From Pachyseris speciosa (Eukaryota > Cnidaria > Anthozoa > Scleractinia > Pachyseridae): DNA of 64,000 nucleotides. A model generated the notes under the pieces. That model made no database searches. It had not been told where the DNA came from and saw only the letters and a program-made list of their open reading frames with translations. Below are positions 51,836 to 63,880 of this stretch, piece after piece (positions within the stretch are counted from its first letter, which is position 1; every line of letters begins with the position of its first letter). Position numbers and translations under genes: made by a program. Where the stretch lies: the NCBI GenBank assembly GCA_016490735.1, contig JAEMWC010001135.1, positions 110,001 through 174,000 of the forward strand, given 5' to 3'.

Positions 51836-53683
51836 TTATGCTAAGTATAAAAGAACCTGCGTTAGGAAGCTAGTACATGCTCTATCAGCTACACTGTCTG
51901 CTGCAGCTTTGCAGCTGCAGCTCTCGACAATAGAAACAACACGGTTTACAAAGGGTTCCTTTCGTTGTCCTGAGATGTGCACATCGAACTCTTTGCAGAT
52001 GGCTTTAAGCGTTGTCATTTTTAGCGAGGGTAATTCTTCTTTCGTCATTTGGCACAGCTGAAGACCTCCGTGCACCAGTGGATGCCCATTTCATAAGATC
52101 ATTTCTTACCTCAAGTAGCATATCCTCGTTTTTATGTGCCTGATATTCTGACTCGCTGAGTTGCTTTCTTTTTGCCGCAAAGCGAGAGAAGTAAGAAGAA
52201 ATTTGCGACGGTGTAAGGAACTCATCAATCAAAAACAATCACTGATTGTTAGCGTCTCGAGCTTTGCGCATCTTCTTCGCGACTTCTTCACCTGTGGTCT
52301 TCTTACTTGATTTCTATCCTAACTAAAAACGTACTCTCAATAAAGGACTTCTCCTTTTCACTGAATCTTGCAGTCTTAGGTTTCGACTTTAACGCCCAGC
52401 CCATACTCAGCAAGGGGGAATGAGGGTCACCGCTCAGACTAACACTGGAGAGCTCCTTAGTTTGGCCTTCTTCTAAATGCTGCGCATAACTTAACTTAGC
52501 TCTGTCTTGAAGGGTGACTTCTTCCAGAGACCTGATATGCATTCTGTACTCACAGTGTCTTTCGAGTGCGGAATATCGCACGAAAGACTTTGTGCAGCCC
52601 TTCTCCGGAAAAGAAAATTTTCTTGGCAGAAGTTGATTGCTGCTGTCACTGGAATCTGAGCACTGGGATGTGCTGTCACTAAAATCGCGGTCTTCCTTCT
52701 TTTCCAGCCTTCTAGTTTGTTTCGTATCTGACACATAAGCCGTTATCTTGCTTTGTGCCCTTCTTTGAAATACGGCCGAAAAATCACCATCGCCAAAGCA
52801 GACGTTTTCAAGCCATGAAAATTCACTTTCCTCTGGCACTGCAAAACGGCGCAGTGATACAGTTAAGGAAATTCACCGGTTTTGGTCACAGAGAGTGACC
52901 AAAAGTGAGTGTACTTGGGAGATAGGCTGCGATTGGTTACAATTGTCTTCCCTAGACATTCCTCAGTAAACATAATGAAAAAAGTTAACATTTGAAGGAT
53001 GGAAACTTCTCAATCATTTTATCACAGTCAGGGTTATTCTGACTTGCGGCTCGCTTTCACTTGTTTGAACTCTGTATGCACGCACTTTTATACGTGGGAT
53101 CATAAATCTCAAATTTGCATCTCAGTGAGACTGTAGCTATGGTACCACTGAAATCAGATTTTGATGATTTTGATTTGTGGTGAAGGGTTTTATGACGACC
53201 TGCACAAATTGTTATGAATTTCTTCACCCACGCATTTCACCAGAGAATTCAATTGTGATTACTATAACAAGTTAATAAAACGTCACTATCTACATCTGAA
53301 GTAGCTACGTTGTTACACAGATGGTTTTACATTTTATTGTGATTCTTACTGTAGTTTATGTGTTTGTTCTTACCGGAACCCATTGGAACGATAGCTCCTG
53401 TTAGTTGCTTGATAAGGACAGAGTGCCTTTTCAAAACAGAACGATCCCCTTTCATTTTGGAGCCTTTATGATTACTAAGTCCTATAGGAACTTGGTAGGT
53501 ACTCCGTCTGCTTCTCCAATATATACCCAGTCGATCACGATGATAACTGCATATCTTTAAGGTTGTTCCTTCAGCACGTGTTACATCGAAAAACCCTAAA
53601 GCAAAACCTGGAGCTATAAAAAGCGAAAAACAACTTTTTCCGTTCAAGTGGACGTGGGAAAACTGTGCATTTCTTAAAAACAT
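51836..53683 (-). pseudogene. Decayed C2H2 / GWALK-type multi-copy gene inside the long-TIR element
   Basis: Separate minus-strand frames give, in order, CSYHRDRLGIYWR (53683-53327), a C2H2-like KSFVRYSALERHCEYRMH and MGWALKSKPKTARFSEKEKSF (52839-52303), then LFLIDEFLTPSQISSYFSRFAAKR (52238-52005) and a SAP-like end (52075-51836). I recall such modules as a repeated gene family in cnidarians, without a known function. A stop and frame changes separate the pieces here. Confidence 0.5.
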
Positions 53684-55638
53684 GGCATGCGGCTAAACCT
53701 TAATAATAGAAAATCTACCATATTATTCACAACAAGCAATTCTGAGAAAAAGACCCTTGAAAAGCCATCAATCCAGGTCTTTGCATTTATAAGTCCACGT
53801 TTCCACTAATACGGTCCCATACTTATTTTACGAAAACCAATTTGAAGTACGAAAAAGTTGCAAAACATTGCGCACAAAATTCTTAGAATCTGGTCGCGTG
53901 CGGCTAAAAAAGTTTTTATACCAGTTGCCGACTACCCTTTTGATACGCGTTTGTCATGCTTGATTGTTAGAAGAGAAAAACAGTATTCAACTCACCTCCA
54001 CGACAAAGTAATAAATCAATTTCATCAGAAACATCTTCATTGCACTTGCTGAGACCGTGAGTTTTTCAATGGCTCGATATGTCTCGATCACAATCTCTTA
54101 GAAGAAACAGTTCTTCCTCGCTACATATGCAAGGCAGTGAGTGAGGGAGTAGCAAAACAACAAATCTCTCGGGAAATCTCCATACGAGAAAAAGCAAATC
54201 CGATTCGCCTGAATGCATGCGTTGATAAACATCTATGTTGATGCACACCGCTGACCTGGTGCCGACATGCTTCACAAGATTTGTCGTATTTGATTTGAAT
54301 TTCCGAGTCTTCAAAACTTCATTTAATGTAATCTTTCTCAAAGGTATTTACCAGCACACGGTTTCGTTTTGAATGGAGCGAATGGCGAAGTCTGTTTGAC
54401 AAGTACAACAAAAGGCCAAGGTGGAAACTTACACGTACGTTAAGTCCATGTCGGTTTGCTTTGGTACCACCAAACCTGAATTTAGTGGGCAGAAGTAAAG
54501 AAATGCATTGCTACTGGAGATGAATAACAAGACAGGCTGGAAGAAAAGGTTAAGAGACTGGATTTATGAATAATACGACCGCTGTGGGGAAAGAACCAGC
54601 TCCTTCAACGGGAATCAACAAGTGGAGAAATGGACCAAACCGTAAAGTATGCTCCAGTTCGACTCAGTTTGTTTCAAAATTCATGGTCATAAACGATTGT
54701 TTTAATCAGAGGTTTAATCAACAGACAATATTCTTTTATTCTGACAGCTGTCTCGGTCTTCTTTTTTTTTTTTAGCGAATTGAAGGAATGTTAATTTCAG
54801 CAAAATTTAAGAAGCTTGATTTTCGTATTGTTTTTGCTGATTGCCCTGACAACCAAATAAGCCCGCCCCGCAGAAAGTTTTACAAATTTAGTAACTACAA
54901 TGTCTGTTGTAAACTATCCATGTAGTTATAGTTCTAGAACTAATGTACTTTTGGAGGAAGTGAGAGAAACGTACTGATAGTTTCACTTACAAAATTAAAT
55001 GGCGGAGACAATATGTAATTAAGTCACCGTTTATTCTATGCAGAATAAACATAATAACAAGCGACATACACGGAGAAAAACTAGAGTAGTAGTTTAACAT
55101 TTGGTATAAGTCTCAAGTTGTAGTTTTTTATTGCACTTGAGAAATAGTGTTTTGAATTTTGCAGTTTTCATAACAGTTTTCTAGTTCAAAATTGGGTTCT
55201 CAGGCATCAACAAACATTCGGTGTTACCATGGCAACAGTTAAGTTTTGACCTCAATAATGGTCATTTTTGAACATCCCCCATGAAGGTCTACTTTCATGT
55301 AAATTTGAGTAGGGGGGTCAAACTTTTTCATTTCCCACTTTGTTTGATTCTTACAGAGAATTGCTCTTAAGTATCATTCTAGACAACATGTATGTGCTCG
55401 ACTACAGTTATACCTGTAAAGGTATTGTACCCGTTCTGATTTGTGAGATCCCAGCTGGAAACTCGTAACTGAACTGAATCCTATCAAATGCTGCTAACCT
55501 CCTGAAATAGATCAATAAAACCCTTGCCAGACTCTCGTGCCGTACTGCATGTCACTACTTCTAGACTGTTAAATGTCATCAGCCTGATATGACCACTCAG
55601 AGTCTTAGACTAAATAAAATACTTCTTATTGCTTTCAG

Positions 55639-55929
55639 AGGTTCCAGGAAAACCAGTTGTACAGGTTACTCCAGTTACCATCCAGGCAAGATCAGCAGTA
55701 GTCACGTGGTCTTATTCCCCAGGATCAGTCGAAGCACCAATAGTTTCCTATACTCTTCGATATCGAAACAATACTTTTAGAGCTTATGTTGCCCTGGTAG
55801 GTGGCGTATCAAGTACGCAATTGCTCAGTCTTAAGCCCTATACAAACTACAGTGTCCGTATGATGGCTAAGAATGTCTTGGGAGCTGGAGAGTGGAGCAA
55901 TGCCGTCAGCTTTAGAACATTAACTTCTA
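55639..55929 (+). CDS. Receptor exon 13: fibronectin type III domain
   Basis: Phase 1 to 1. VPGKPVVQVTPVTIQA, VVTWSYSP (core Trp), VSYTLRYR, LKPYTNYSVRMMAKNVLGAGEWSN. A typical single FN3 before the membrane. Confidence 0.93.
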
Positions 55930-57277
55930 GTAAGTATGTCTGCTGAATTAAGATTCAGGCTTCTAAGGCCTGTAAGTATAACACAAATGCTGCAGACAAA
56001 TGGAGGGAATAACTGTAAAAGAAGCCTTCTGACGAAGATAATATTAATTCAGTCCTTAATTCAACAACTAATCACCTAGTTGAGTATCTAACGAAAAGTA
56101 CAGTGCAAAGTGGACTTTGTGTGGGACAAAAACACGTTTTGAATGAAATGCATGAAAACGGTAAGAACAGCACATGAACGGTCCCACATTTTCTTTTCTC
56201 CAGTGGATCAAGGTCACTACGAATTTGTCAACCTTGTTAGTAGCTCACTTATACTGCTGTGTGTTCAGTGACATGACTTTTGCGCTTTCAAGTGAAAAAG
56301 ATGTAAATGTAAAGTAGCTAGCAAAAGGACGAAATTATTTTCATATGTTAAGGAGGGAGGTTTATATCAAACCAAAATCAAGTCCAACCTCGCTATGACT
56401 CAAAGACCAGGCTATTAAGTTCTTATCTGTGAAATGGGTTATTACCAAAAGGTCCCTTTAGAGTGTTTTTGGATTTTAGTATTTAAAATCGATCTATACT
56501 ATAATGATCGAAAAATAAGCAAGTAATCATAAAACAATTGTCATTGACAATGGTTAAATTTTTAATTTAGTCTTAATTCAGTTGGTTAAGAATGAATACT
56601 GAAGCCTAATAACGGTAGAAATCTTGGTCGCTTGTTCTATTCAAATAGAGCGGGATAAAGAGTCTAAGTTAATTTCTTGTTGCAGAAGAACAAGAAACAA
56701 AACCATGTACAAGTAAAAAGTTTAGCACGATCTCAAACACAGGTGTGTATAATTAATCAAAACAGCTCTTTTTATTTCAGTTGTTTGAGTTTGATAAACT
56801 GTATTATAGCAGCGCCTACTCTCCCTGTCGCTATGTCTTTCTCTCTGACGTTTTCTGTGTCTCTCACAAACAAGCAACGATCAAAACTGCATACAAGTGA
56901 GAAACCGATCTCAAACACAGATGTGCTTATTTAATTGATGTTTCTTTTGCGTTTCAATTTTTTAGTTTATCAATCCGTTTTATGGTATTTTTAATTGCTG
57001 TTCCGTCTGCCTGTCCATCTCTCAGCATCTTCATCTTCTAAACGAGAGCTAACATTTGCTAAACTCTAACTGGTGTCTATTGTTCAAATGTAATGTAAAT
57101 TTCAATTAATCTTTATTGCTGTTAATGCTGGGCTTCCACGGAAAGCATTTTTTGCCGTAAACTTAAACGTCAGTTTACTTCAATCGTATTGTTATCTAAT
57201 CTGAAAAACTAGGAAGAAATTTCCATTTCTTCCGTTCCACTGACCACACCGTTTCCTTTTTACAAACTTCTCCACAG

Positions 57278-57427
57278 CTCTGTTGACTTCAACCATCATA
57301 CTGGGCCTGGCGCTTATCTTGGCTCTTGGAATGAACCTGTATTTTTGGCAGGTGAGGCATACCACTCAACGAGGCGAGAATGATTCATCCAGGCAAGTAA
57401 CGGTGGATGCTCCGCAAAATAACCAAG
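57278..57427 (+). CDS. Receptor exon 14: transmembrane segment
   Basis: CCACAG acceptor. LLTSTIILGLALILALGMNL is a single membrane-spanning helix followed by WQVRHTTQR, a positive cytoplasmic edge. Phase 1 to 1. The 3' splice region of intron 13 (55930-57277) holds nothing recognised. Confidence 0.9.
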
Positions 57428-58328
57428 GTTAGTTAAAATAATAATGATAGTGGGCACCATTTATTTCGGCTGAGAGAGCTGACGCCTTTCTTGGTTATTG
57501 TTCATCGCACTGTTTGCGATTAATTACATAGTTCAAAGCTAAGACCCGTCATCTTACAAATTAAACTGGGTAGAAGGTAAATATAAATAAAAACGTACAG
57601 TCATCGTAAATGTCCCTCTCTCTTCACAAGAACAACCAAAACTTGTGTTTTTGGTTTTCAAGCATGCAGGACGGCATAACACAGCAATGAAACATAATGA
57701 GGCCACGGCGACCATGACCTCGGACTGCCCGTAGAAAATGTTTCTGATTTCATAGCATCATTTGGCTATAAGTAATAGAAAGGCGTTTGCAATTAAGGGA
57801 TGAGTGAAAAATGTTTAAATAGTCTACAAATAAAGGTGGCCAGCTCATAAACCATCCGGAACCTGTGTTGAATAGATGTAACTGAGTCTCCCGCTGTCAC
57901 CTTGAACGACCTCTCATCCAATTCAAAACCGGCTAGCGCTTTAATGACGTTTTTACGTGTATCTCGAGTAAAGGGCGGATACTGTCATGCAAGCAACTCA
58001 GAAGTGGTTCTGACGAACGATTGACAAAGCTGAGCATCTTTTCTAAGATAACCATAGAGCTCTGCAAACATAGCAAGTCACCAAAAAATACCATCTAACA
58101 GAAAAGCATTTGGGGGGAGGGGGGTTGATAAGGGACAACGGGAAGACCGTGAACAGGACATACAAGCCACATCTTATCAATAGCGTTCTCTTTATTATTT
58201 ATTGTTATTGCTATGATCAGGACTATCATTGAGAGTAGCAGTGGTACTGGCAGTACCACTATAACTTTACCTCTTGAGGTATTGGTGCTGTTGTATATGA
58301 GAGAGTGGCGAACCTTTTTTAGTTTCAG

Positions 58329-58768
58329 GTGATCCCGGGCTCCAGTCTCCCGGCGTCTATATGGAGCTTCAGCCGACACAAGCACAGAACGAAACCAGTA
58401 ATTTGGATTATTGCCATCTGACAAACAAACCGGACAAATGTCCCGAGGAATACGTAAATACTGCCTTTCAAAAGCTTTCGGAAGAGAATGGAAACGATGA
58501 TCCCGGGCTCCAGTCTCCCGGCGTCTATAAGGAGCTTCAGCTGACACAAGCACAGAACGAAACCAGTAATTTGGATTATTATCATCTGACAAACAAACCG
58601 GACAAATGTCCCGAGGAATACGTAAATACTGCCTTTCAAACGTTTTCGGAAGACAATGGAAACGATGATGGCATCTATGAAGAATTTGATGATGGCATCT
58701 ATGAAGAATTTGATGATGGCATCTATAAAGAATTTAGTAAAGAACTGTTTCGGCATTTTCAGCTGTGA
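58329..58768 (+). CDS. Receptor exon 15: cytoplasmic tail with duplicated tyrosine motifs
   Basis: TTTCAG acceptor, ends at TGA. A 56-codon unit occurs twice in tandem (58333-58500, 58501-58668). Each has a YxxL (VYMEL, VYKEL), an ITIM-like L-D-Y-x-H-L and a YVNT motif that fits SH2 adaptor (Grb2-type) binding. Three 24-bp repeats follow, each encoding DDGIYxEF. In all about nine tyrosines sit in SH2-ligand-like contexts, which suggests kinase or phosphatase recruitment. Confidence 0.9.
58333..58668 (+). repeat. 168-bp in-frame tandem duplication in the tail exon
   Basis: Two 168-bp copies with a handful of amino-acid changes. A 24-bp unit then repeats three times at about 58665-58736. Confidence 0.95.
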
Positions 58769-58926
58769 TATTGTTCATGGAATGCTTAGTTTAATTAAAG
58801 GAAATTATGCCTTTTTTTTTTCTTAATTTACTAAATCAATTTTCAGTGTCTTTTTTCATGCATGATTTTCTTCTGGATCACCAGTAAGAAGAAATCAAGT
58901 AAATTTTAAAAGAAAAACCGGTCTAC

Positions 58927-58932
58927 AATAAA
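58927..58932 (+). terminator. Possible poly-A signal of the receptor gene
   Basis: AATAAA about 160 bp after the stop codon. Another lies near 59681 before an A-run, so the 3' end is not settled. Confidence 0.4.
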
Positions 58933-59755
58933 TTACCGGTGAGACCAATTTCATCTAAGCTAGACGCAAGAGAAGAACTTTAACTTGTACTAGTCTTGTA
59001 CTTTTTCAAGTTGTCGTATATCATTCATTTATAATCTTGGCTAAGCGCGCTCAACCAGAAACATTTAAAACTGTTTCCATCAACGAAAATAGCCGTTTTC
59101 AAGAAAATCCGGCATGTCCTTTACTTTTGCCATCGACCAACAGGTCCCCTTTTATTCCTAGAGTTGTAGTAACAATCCAGACACTGCCCCTTTAAATCCT
59201 CGTTATAGACTCTAATGAAGATTTTTTTTTCGTCAATACCTTTCTTTTCTTCAGCATTTTCACGATTCTCATGAGTGACATTGCATTTCTTGCACCCTAA
59301 AGATCAACTTAGTGTATCACATAATATTTTCCATGATGTTTGTAACAGTCATTATCATTTTTTTGTAACAATCATTATCCATGAATAACTTGAAACGTTT
59401 AAAGAGATCGCAATTGCAAAAACAGCTCTTTCTAATTTTCATGGCACTTGGGCCATTCAACTCTAAAATCTGTTTACTGTCTTATCATTACATATGATCT
59501 TTGTTAGTGGTATATACTCTTTACAATGTAACTTTAGTTTGTATTTGTTATCCAATGTAGTGTATTCGGGATCGTTTGGTAGTCGTCATACACGCTTTCT
59601 TGTTAGTATTTTATTACCTTTGTAATCATTTCTTTTACGTTGTTGTTTTAGTGTAGACGAGTGTTTTTGTTGTTTTCAAATAAATTTATAAAAAAAAAAC
59701 GAAAAACAGTAGTTCCAAGCGACACCTCTTTTCAAATTAATTGGGGAGCAGATTT

Positions 59756-60020
59756 GGGAGCAGGGATTGCGCAGTGGTGAGAGCACTCGCCTTCCACCAA
59801 TGTGGCCCGGGTTCGATTCCCGGACTCGGCGTCATATGTGGGTTGAGTTTGTTGTTGGTTCTCTTTTCTGCTCCGAGAGGTTTTTCTCCGGGTTCTCCGG
59901 TTTTCCCCTCTCCACAAAAACCAACATTTCCAAATTCCAATTCAATCTGCTTGTAAAGCGCATTTGAACATATACACATGGAAAATGCGCTATATGAGTC
60001 CTAAATTATTATTATAAATA
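59756..60020 (+). mobile_element. tRNA-derived SINE
   Basis: Head GCGCAGTGGTGAGAGCACTC and GGGTTCGATTCCCGGACTC (a near-perfect B box), then TCTGCTCCGAGAGGTTTTTC and a TTA-rich tail. Same family as 34936-35275. Confidence 0.8.
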
Positions 60021-60261
60021 CTTCTTTAACTGTATATAATGTTTCGGTGTATTTTTCTTTGGCGACCTGGCCTCTTGTGTAAGTTTTACTTGAAAGTTAT
60101 GTCTGCGTGAAGAACAAGAAGATATGAAGAAGGAAAGACAGGAGAGTAACACGGGAAATTGTGTGTATAGAGTGTTCGTTCACGTGACCAGCAGCCGTAT
60201 TGGTTTACTTAAACAAAAGAAAGAATTTGCATAAAAATAGAGGTCAATTCCCAAGAGAATC

Positions 60262-60294
<33 letters not shown>

Positions 60295-60350
60295 AGTAAA
60301 CACACTCTATATAGTGTAAGTTAGATATGTACTAATTTATAACTGTAATT

Positions 60351-61640
60351 AGAACTTAGTATTGATGAGGTTCGGAATGCTCTAGGAGGTTTCCAAAATG
60401 ACAAAACTCCCGGCGATGATGGTTTCACTAAAGAGTTTTATGAAGCCTTCTTCGACCTCTTAAGTAATGCACTTTTGGACTCCTTTAATGCAGGGTTTGA
60501 AAATGGAAAGTTATCTATATCACAAAAACGAGGAATTATTTCATTAATCCCAAAAGATGAAAATAATTTGACTAAATTATCCCACTGGCGCCGAATTACT
60601 CTGCTTAATGTAGACATGTACAAGATCCTTGCAAGGTAATTGCTAAGAGAATTGAACCAGTATTGCCGAAATTAATTAATCCTTATCAGACAGGTTTTAT
60701 TAAAGGAACATTCATCGGACAAAATGTAAGATTATTAAACGATCTATCGGAATATACAGACATTAAAAAAATACTGTTTTCTGTTGTTTATTGACTTTGA
60801 AAAGGCGTTTGATACCCTAGAATGGCCCTTTATACAGTATGTACTTAAATGCTTTAACTTTGGTCCGGTAATCAGAAAATGGGTCTCCATATTTTATAGC
60901 GACGTAGAAAGCGCGGTCATAAATGGAGGCTACACGCGTAGAGATCCTGGCTCAAAAGATACCGTAAAAGCTCTATTAAGCCCCCCTCTCTATTAACCTC
61001 CCCTCTCTAATAACCCCCCTCCCCCTTTTGGGACTTGAGATTTTGTAATAAGTCCCTCCTATTCCCTCTTACGAAATCCATTTCATGCGGCCCAGTGGGT
61101 TTATTTTTAAACAAATATACACTCAAACACATAATACTGTTTGTAGCTCTTTGTTAAATAATCAAGTTTCACTGCAGTTGTGTGAGTTTCGTACGAAAAC
61201 TATTATAAGACGTGTTTGAGATTTCAAATAAGACCCCCCCCCCCCCCCCCCGCCCCAACTCTCTATTAAGCCTCCCTCTGTAACAAGCTCCCCGTCAATG
61301 AGTCCTAAAATTAAATAAGCCCCGGGGGCGGTAAGGCAGTCTGCGGGTTGTCAAGGAACTGATACAATTACCGCAATCAGTGGAAACTAAAATTAGTCCA
61401 TTTGCAGACGATACAACTCTTATCTGTAGGGACATAAAGGCGCTTAAAGAAAACATGAATGTTATAAATAATTTTAATGTTATCTCGGTCGTTAAATTAA
61501 ACAAGAAGAAAACTTAAGCAACGTCGATTGGTTCAATCAAAAATAACAAAACTAAGCCTCTGGTTTTGAACTTTATCAGGAACCAATTAAATCCTTAGGC
61601 ATATATATAGATTTAGCCAAGCCTAAAACCGGAGCTCCAC
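60351..61640 (+). pseudogene. L1/Tx1-like LINE reverse-transcriptase fragment, interrupted by a MITE
   Basis: Recognisable RT blocks are KTPGDDGFTKEFYEAFFDLL, GIISLIPKDENNLTKLSHWR, LLFIDFEKAFDTLEW and FADDTTLICRDIKAL, in more than one frame. The segment between NGGYT and EILAQKIRQS, which should contain the PSRGVRQG region, is deleted. A MITE sits inside. Not functional. Confidence 0.85.
60962..61331. mobile_element. CCGTAAAAGC-type MITE nested in the LINE
   Basis: TA-flanked element whose left end matches the MITE at 34511. The right inverted end is reduced to CGG. Removing it with one TA restores the LINE frame EILAQKIRQS. It contains C-runs and CTCTATTAAG repeats. Confidence 0.7.
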
Positions 61641-62268
61641 GATTATTATTTTATTTGTACTGGTATTGAACAACTTCGTATGGCTTTCCTTGCGCCAACA
61701 TTTTATGTTTGAGCAGTCAGTAGGAATTGACCGCGGTGCAAAAACCTTAAACATTACAAGAAAACAGTATACGACGCGTATGTTTGTACGAAAACAAATT
61801 TAAACAAACAAAAAACGATCAAACATTTCATCCAACATCGTGTTGGACGAGCATGTTTGACCGTTTAGCCACATCTCTCAACATTGCATTTAAATGGCTT
61901 TCCGTGTTTGATCAAGATCAGATATTTTTATCCAACATCGAATAAATGTTTGATCATTTAGCCACCCCAAACAACAAAGCGTGCAACCAAATGAACTAAG
62001 TAACGTCGAAATTTCAGCGATAAGTAATCGGATAATAGGACTGAGTGGAGTCCAATTCGGTCTGTAATCATACGAGTGATAACAATTAAAATCGGACGAC
62101 CGCGCGGCGGGAGTCCGATTTGTTTAACACGAGTATAATTACAGACCGAAGTCTTATTACCGGTTAATCATAAAAATTACAACTTCCGAGAAAAGAAGAA
62201 GAGCCAAGTTATAAAAGGGAAGGAAATTTTGCATTAGAAGACTGACAAAGGAAGCGTAAATTGTTTAA

Positions 62269-63307
62269 CCCCTTCAATGCCGACGTTTTGCAAGTCTCTC
62301 TCTCTTTTTTTTTTTTTTTGCAATTTCCTGAGGGTAGGAGGTCAGGACGACCTCGCTATTCCATATAAGGGGTTACCACGGATATGTCGCTGGTCCACAA
62401 CACCAAAGGCTCTATCTTTCATGTCACGCTTGTCACGCCAGCTGTCGGTTGCTCTAAGCGATCATCTGCAGCTAACAATTCGGTAGGTATTTTGATTTAT
62501 AAGTGTGTTTTTCGAGCCATTTTCTACCTCAGAAGCCCCCTGCCTGGCATCATAAGGCTGGGTTGATGGGTAGAGGCAATCCTTTGAAAGAAAACAGAGG
62601 TGAGAAGCAATTTCACACAAAGTAGGCCGCCACAATTGTTCTATCGAGTTATGGCCATTCGTGAAGTGAAGTTGTGTTCCTAGCCGTTCTGTGAGTGGAT
62701 TCAGAGACCTCGAATAGCAATTTCCGCGAGTTTTGCCTTGTAAATAATGCAATCGGTGCAACATTATGTCAGCAGGACCAGGTGGCTGGACACAGTTCTA
62801 AAACAATATCTGAAATAGAAAACGGCGGACTCCTACGCGTCCGTTGTCCAAGAACTTCCCAAAATTCCTTTGGGTCACAAAAGCGAAAATTACAGACCAG
62901 TGAGTGCAAGTGAAATCAAAAGCGCTACCCGCGTCGCCCTAAACAAGTGAGCAGGTAAGTGTGAAACAGATTTCAGAAAGTGGAGTCGAAGTTTGCTACC
63001 AATGCTGAATTTTAGCTTCAAAAGATATTTTTGTCCGAAAAACTTCAAGGCAAAGTTGCTTATTTTGGGAGTTGTCAAAGGGCGTTCAAAGCCAACATTT
63101 TTGGTTTTGCAACAAAATAAACTGTTATTTTCGTTGAAAATTGAGAGATTTGGTCAGTTTATGGAGTGATAAAGTCCACATAATTGAGCATTTGGCAATA
63201 AGAATCGTTCATTTCAACCATAGCAAGGGATTTGGGAAAGTCGTAGGTTTTCAAAGCACTAACGGTGTTTGTGACGTACTGAGTACGTCAATAAGGCACT
63301 TAAGGGG
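62269..63307. mobile_element. piggyBac-like non-autonomous element, 1039 bp
   Basis: TTAA at 62265-62268 and 63308-63311. Ends CCCCTTCAATGCCG and GGCACTTAAGGGG. No transposase frame was recognised. Confidence 0.75.
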
Positions 63308-63481
63308 TTAATGTCGCTCTGAAATTGACAACGATCAAAATGTATGGTGATTGTAACCAAGGTTGTGATTGGTTGATTTAAACTAAACTTTGAATGTGAT
63401 TGGTTGATTTAAAATACTACTTTGAATGTGATTGGCTTATTGAACTGTCCGATAACAAACTGTCCAATAACAAAGTGTCCA

Positions 63482-63521
<40 letters not shown>

Positions 63522-63617
63522 AGAAAATAGGATTTTTTTTAAACCGATCACAGTCGAGGAAATTGTAATTTTTATGATTAACGTGTTAATAAGAAAAGGG
63601 CAAAAATTTCTTACCGC

Positions 63618-63880
63618 TGTTGAGGCACAACCATCGCAAAACAGCCAGTCGAGCGGAGTAAAAACACTCGTTCACGATCGCTTGCAAGCAAAACAGCGAG
63701 ACAAACAAACAATTCAACTACTCTTTTGCGTCCAAAACGAATAGAAATGATGGTTATTTATGTCAAGAAAAATACAAGTTTCATTCCTTATCCAAGAAAA
63801 GTAACAACGATAAAACAAAATGTTAAGCTTCAATTTATTTAACTCACCTGTGAGGTAGACAGGGTTAGTGCTGGCTTGTG
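63618..63880 (+). repeat. Dispersed repeat family R1, copy 3
   Basis: Closely matches 3836-4080. Just before it, 63345-63490 carries short tandem units (TGATTGGTTGATTTAAA and CCAATAACAAACTGT). Confidence 0.65.

Larger units (their letters stand above)
50352..55366. mobile_element. Long-TIR DNA transposon-like element with a decayed gene
   Basis: About 750-bp inverted repeats (50352-51100 and 54620-55366) flank a 3.5-kb core. TTAA is present at both outer edges (50348-50351, 55367-55370), and similarity stops there. The core carries a degenerate multi-exon gene on the minus strand. The element fills most of intron 12. The superfamily is not clear: TTAA suggests piggyBac, but the ends do not begin with CCC. 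Confidence 0.65.
11657..58768 (+). other. Host gene: discoidin/F-type-lectin/Ig/FN3 single-pass receptor, 15 exons
   Basis: Fifteen exons with GT/AG borders give, in order: signal peptide, discoidin (exons 2-3), F-type lectin (4-5), F-type lectin (6-7), discoidin (8-9), discoidin (10-11), Ig (12), FN3 (13), transmembrane segment (14) and a tyrosine-rich tail (14-15). All domain borders are phase 1, and the introns inside discoidin domains are phase 0, which fits exon shuffling. Exon lengths sum to 3503 nt, about 1167 codons. Exon 2 is one base out of frame. Inferred role: cell-surface recognition of fucosylated or other glycans with phosphotyrosine signalling. Intron 1 is about 22 kb because it contains a Polinton. 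I do not know a named orthologue. The frame change in exon 2 means it could be a pseudogene or contain a sequence error. Confidence 0.8.

Noticed and set aside
58095..58756. Minus-strand frames of 143 and 165 codons under the receptor tail
   Set aside because: Mirror frames of the duplicated coding exon, which has a splice acceptor, correct phase and tyrosine motifs on the plus strand.
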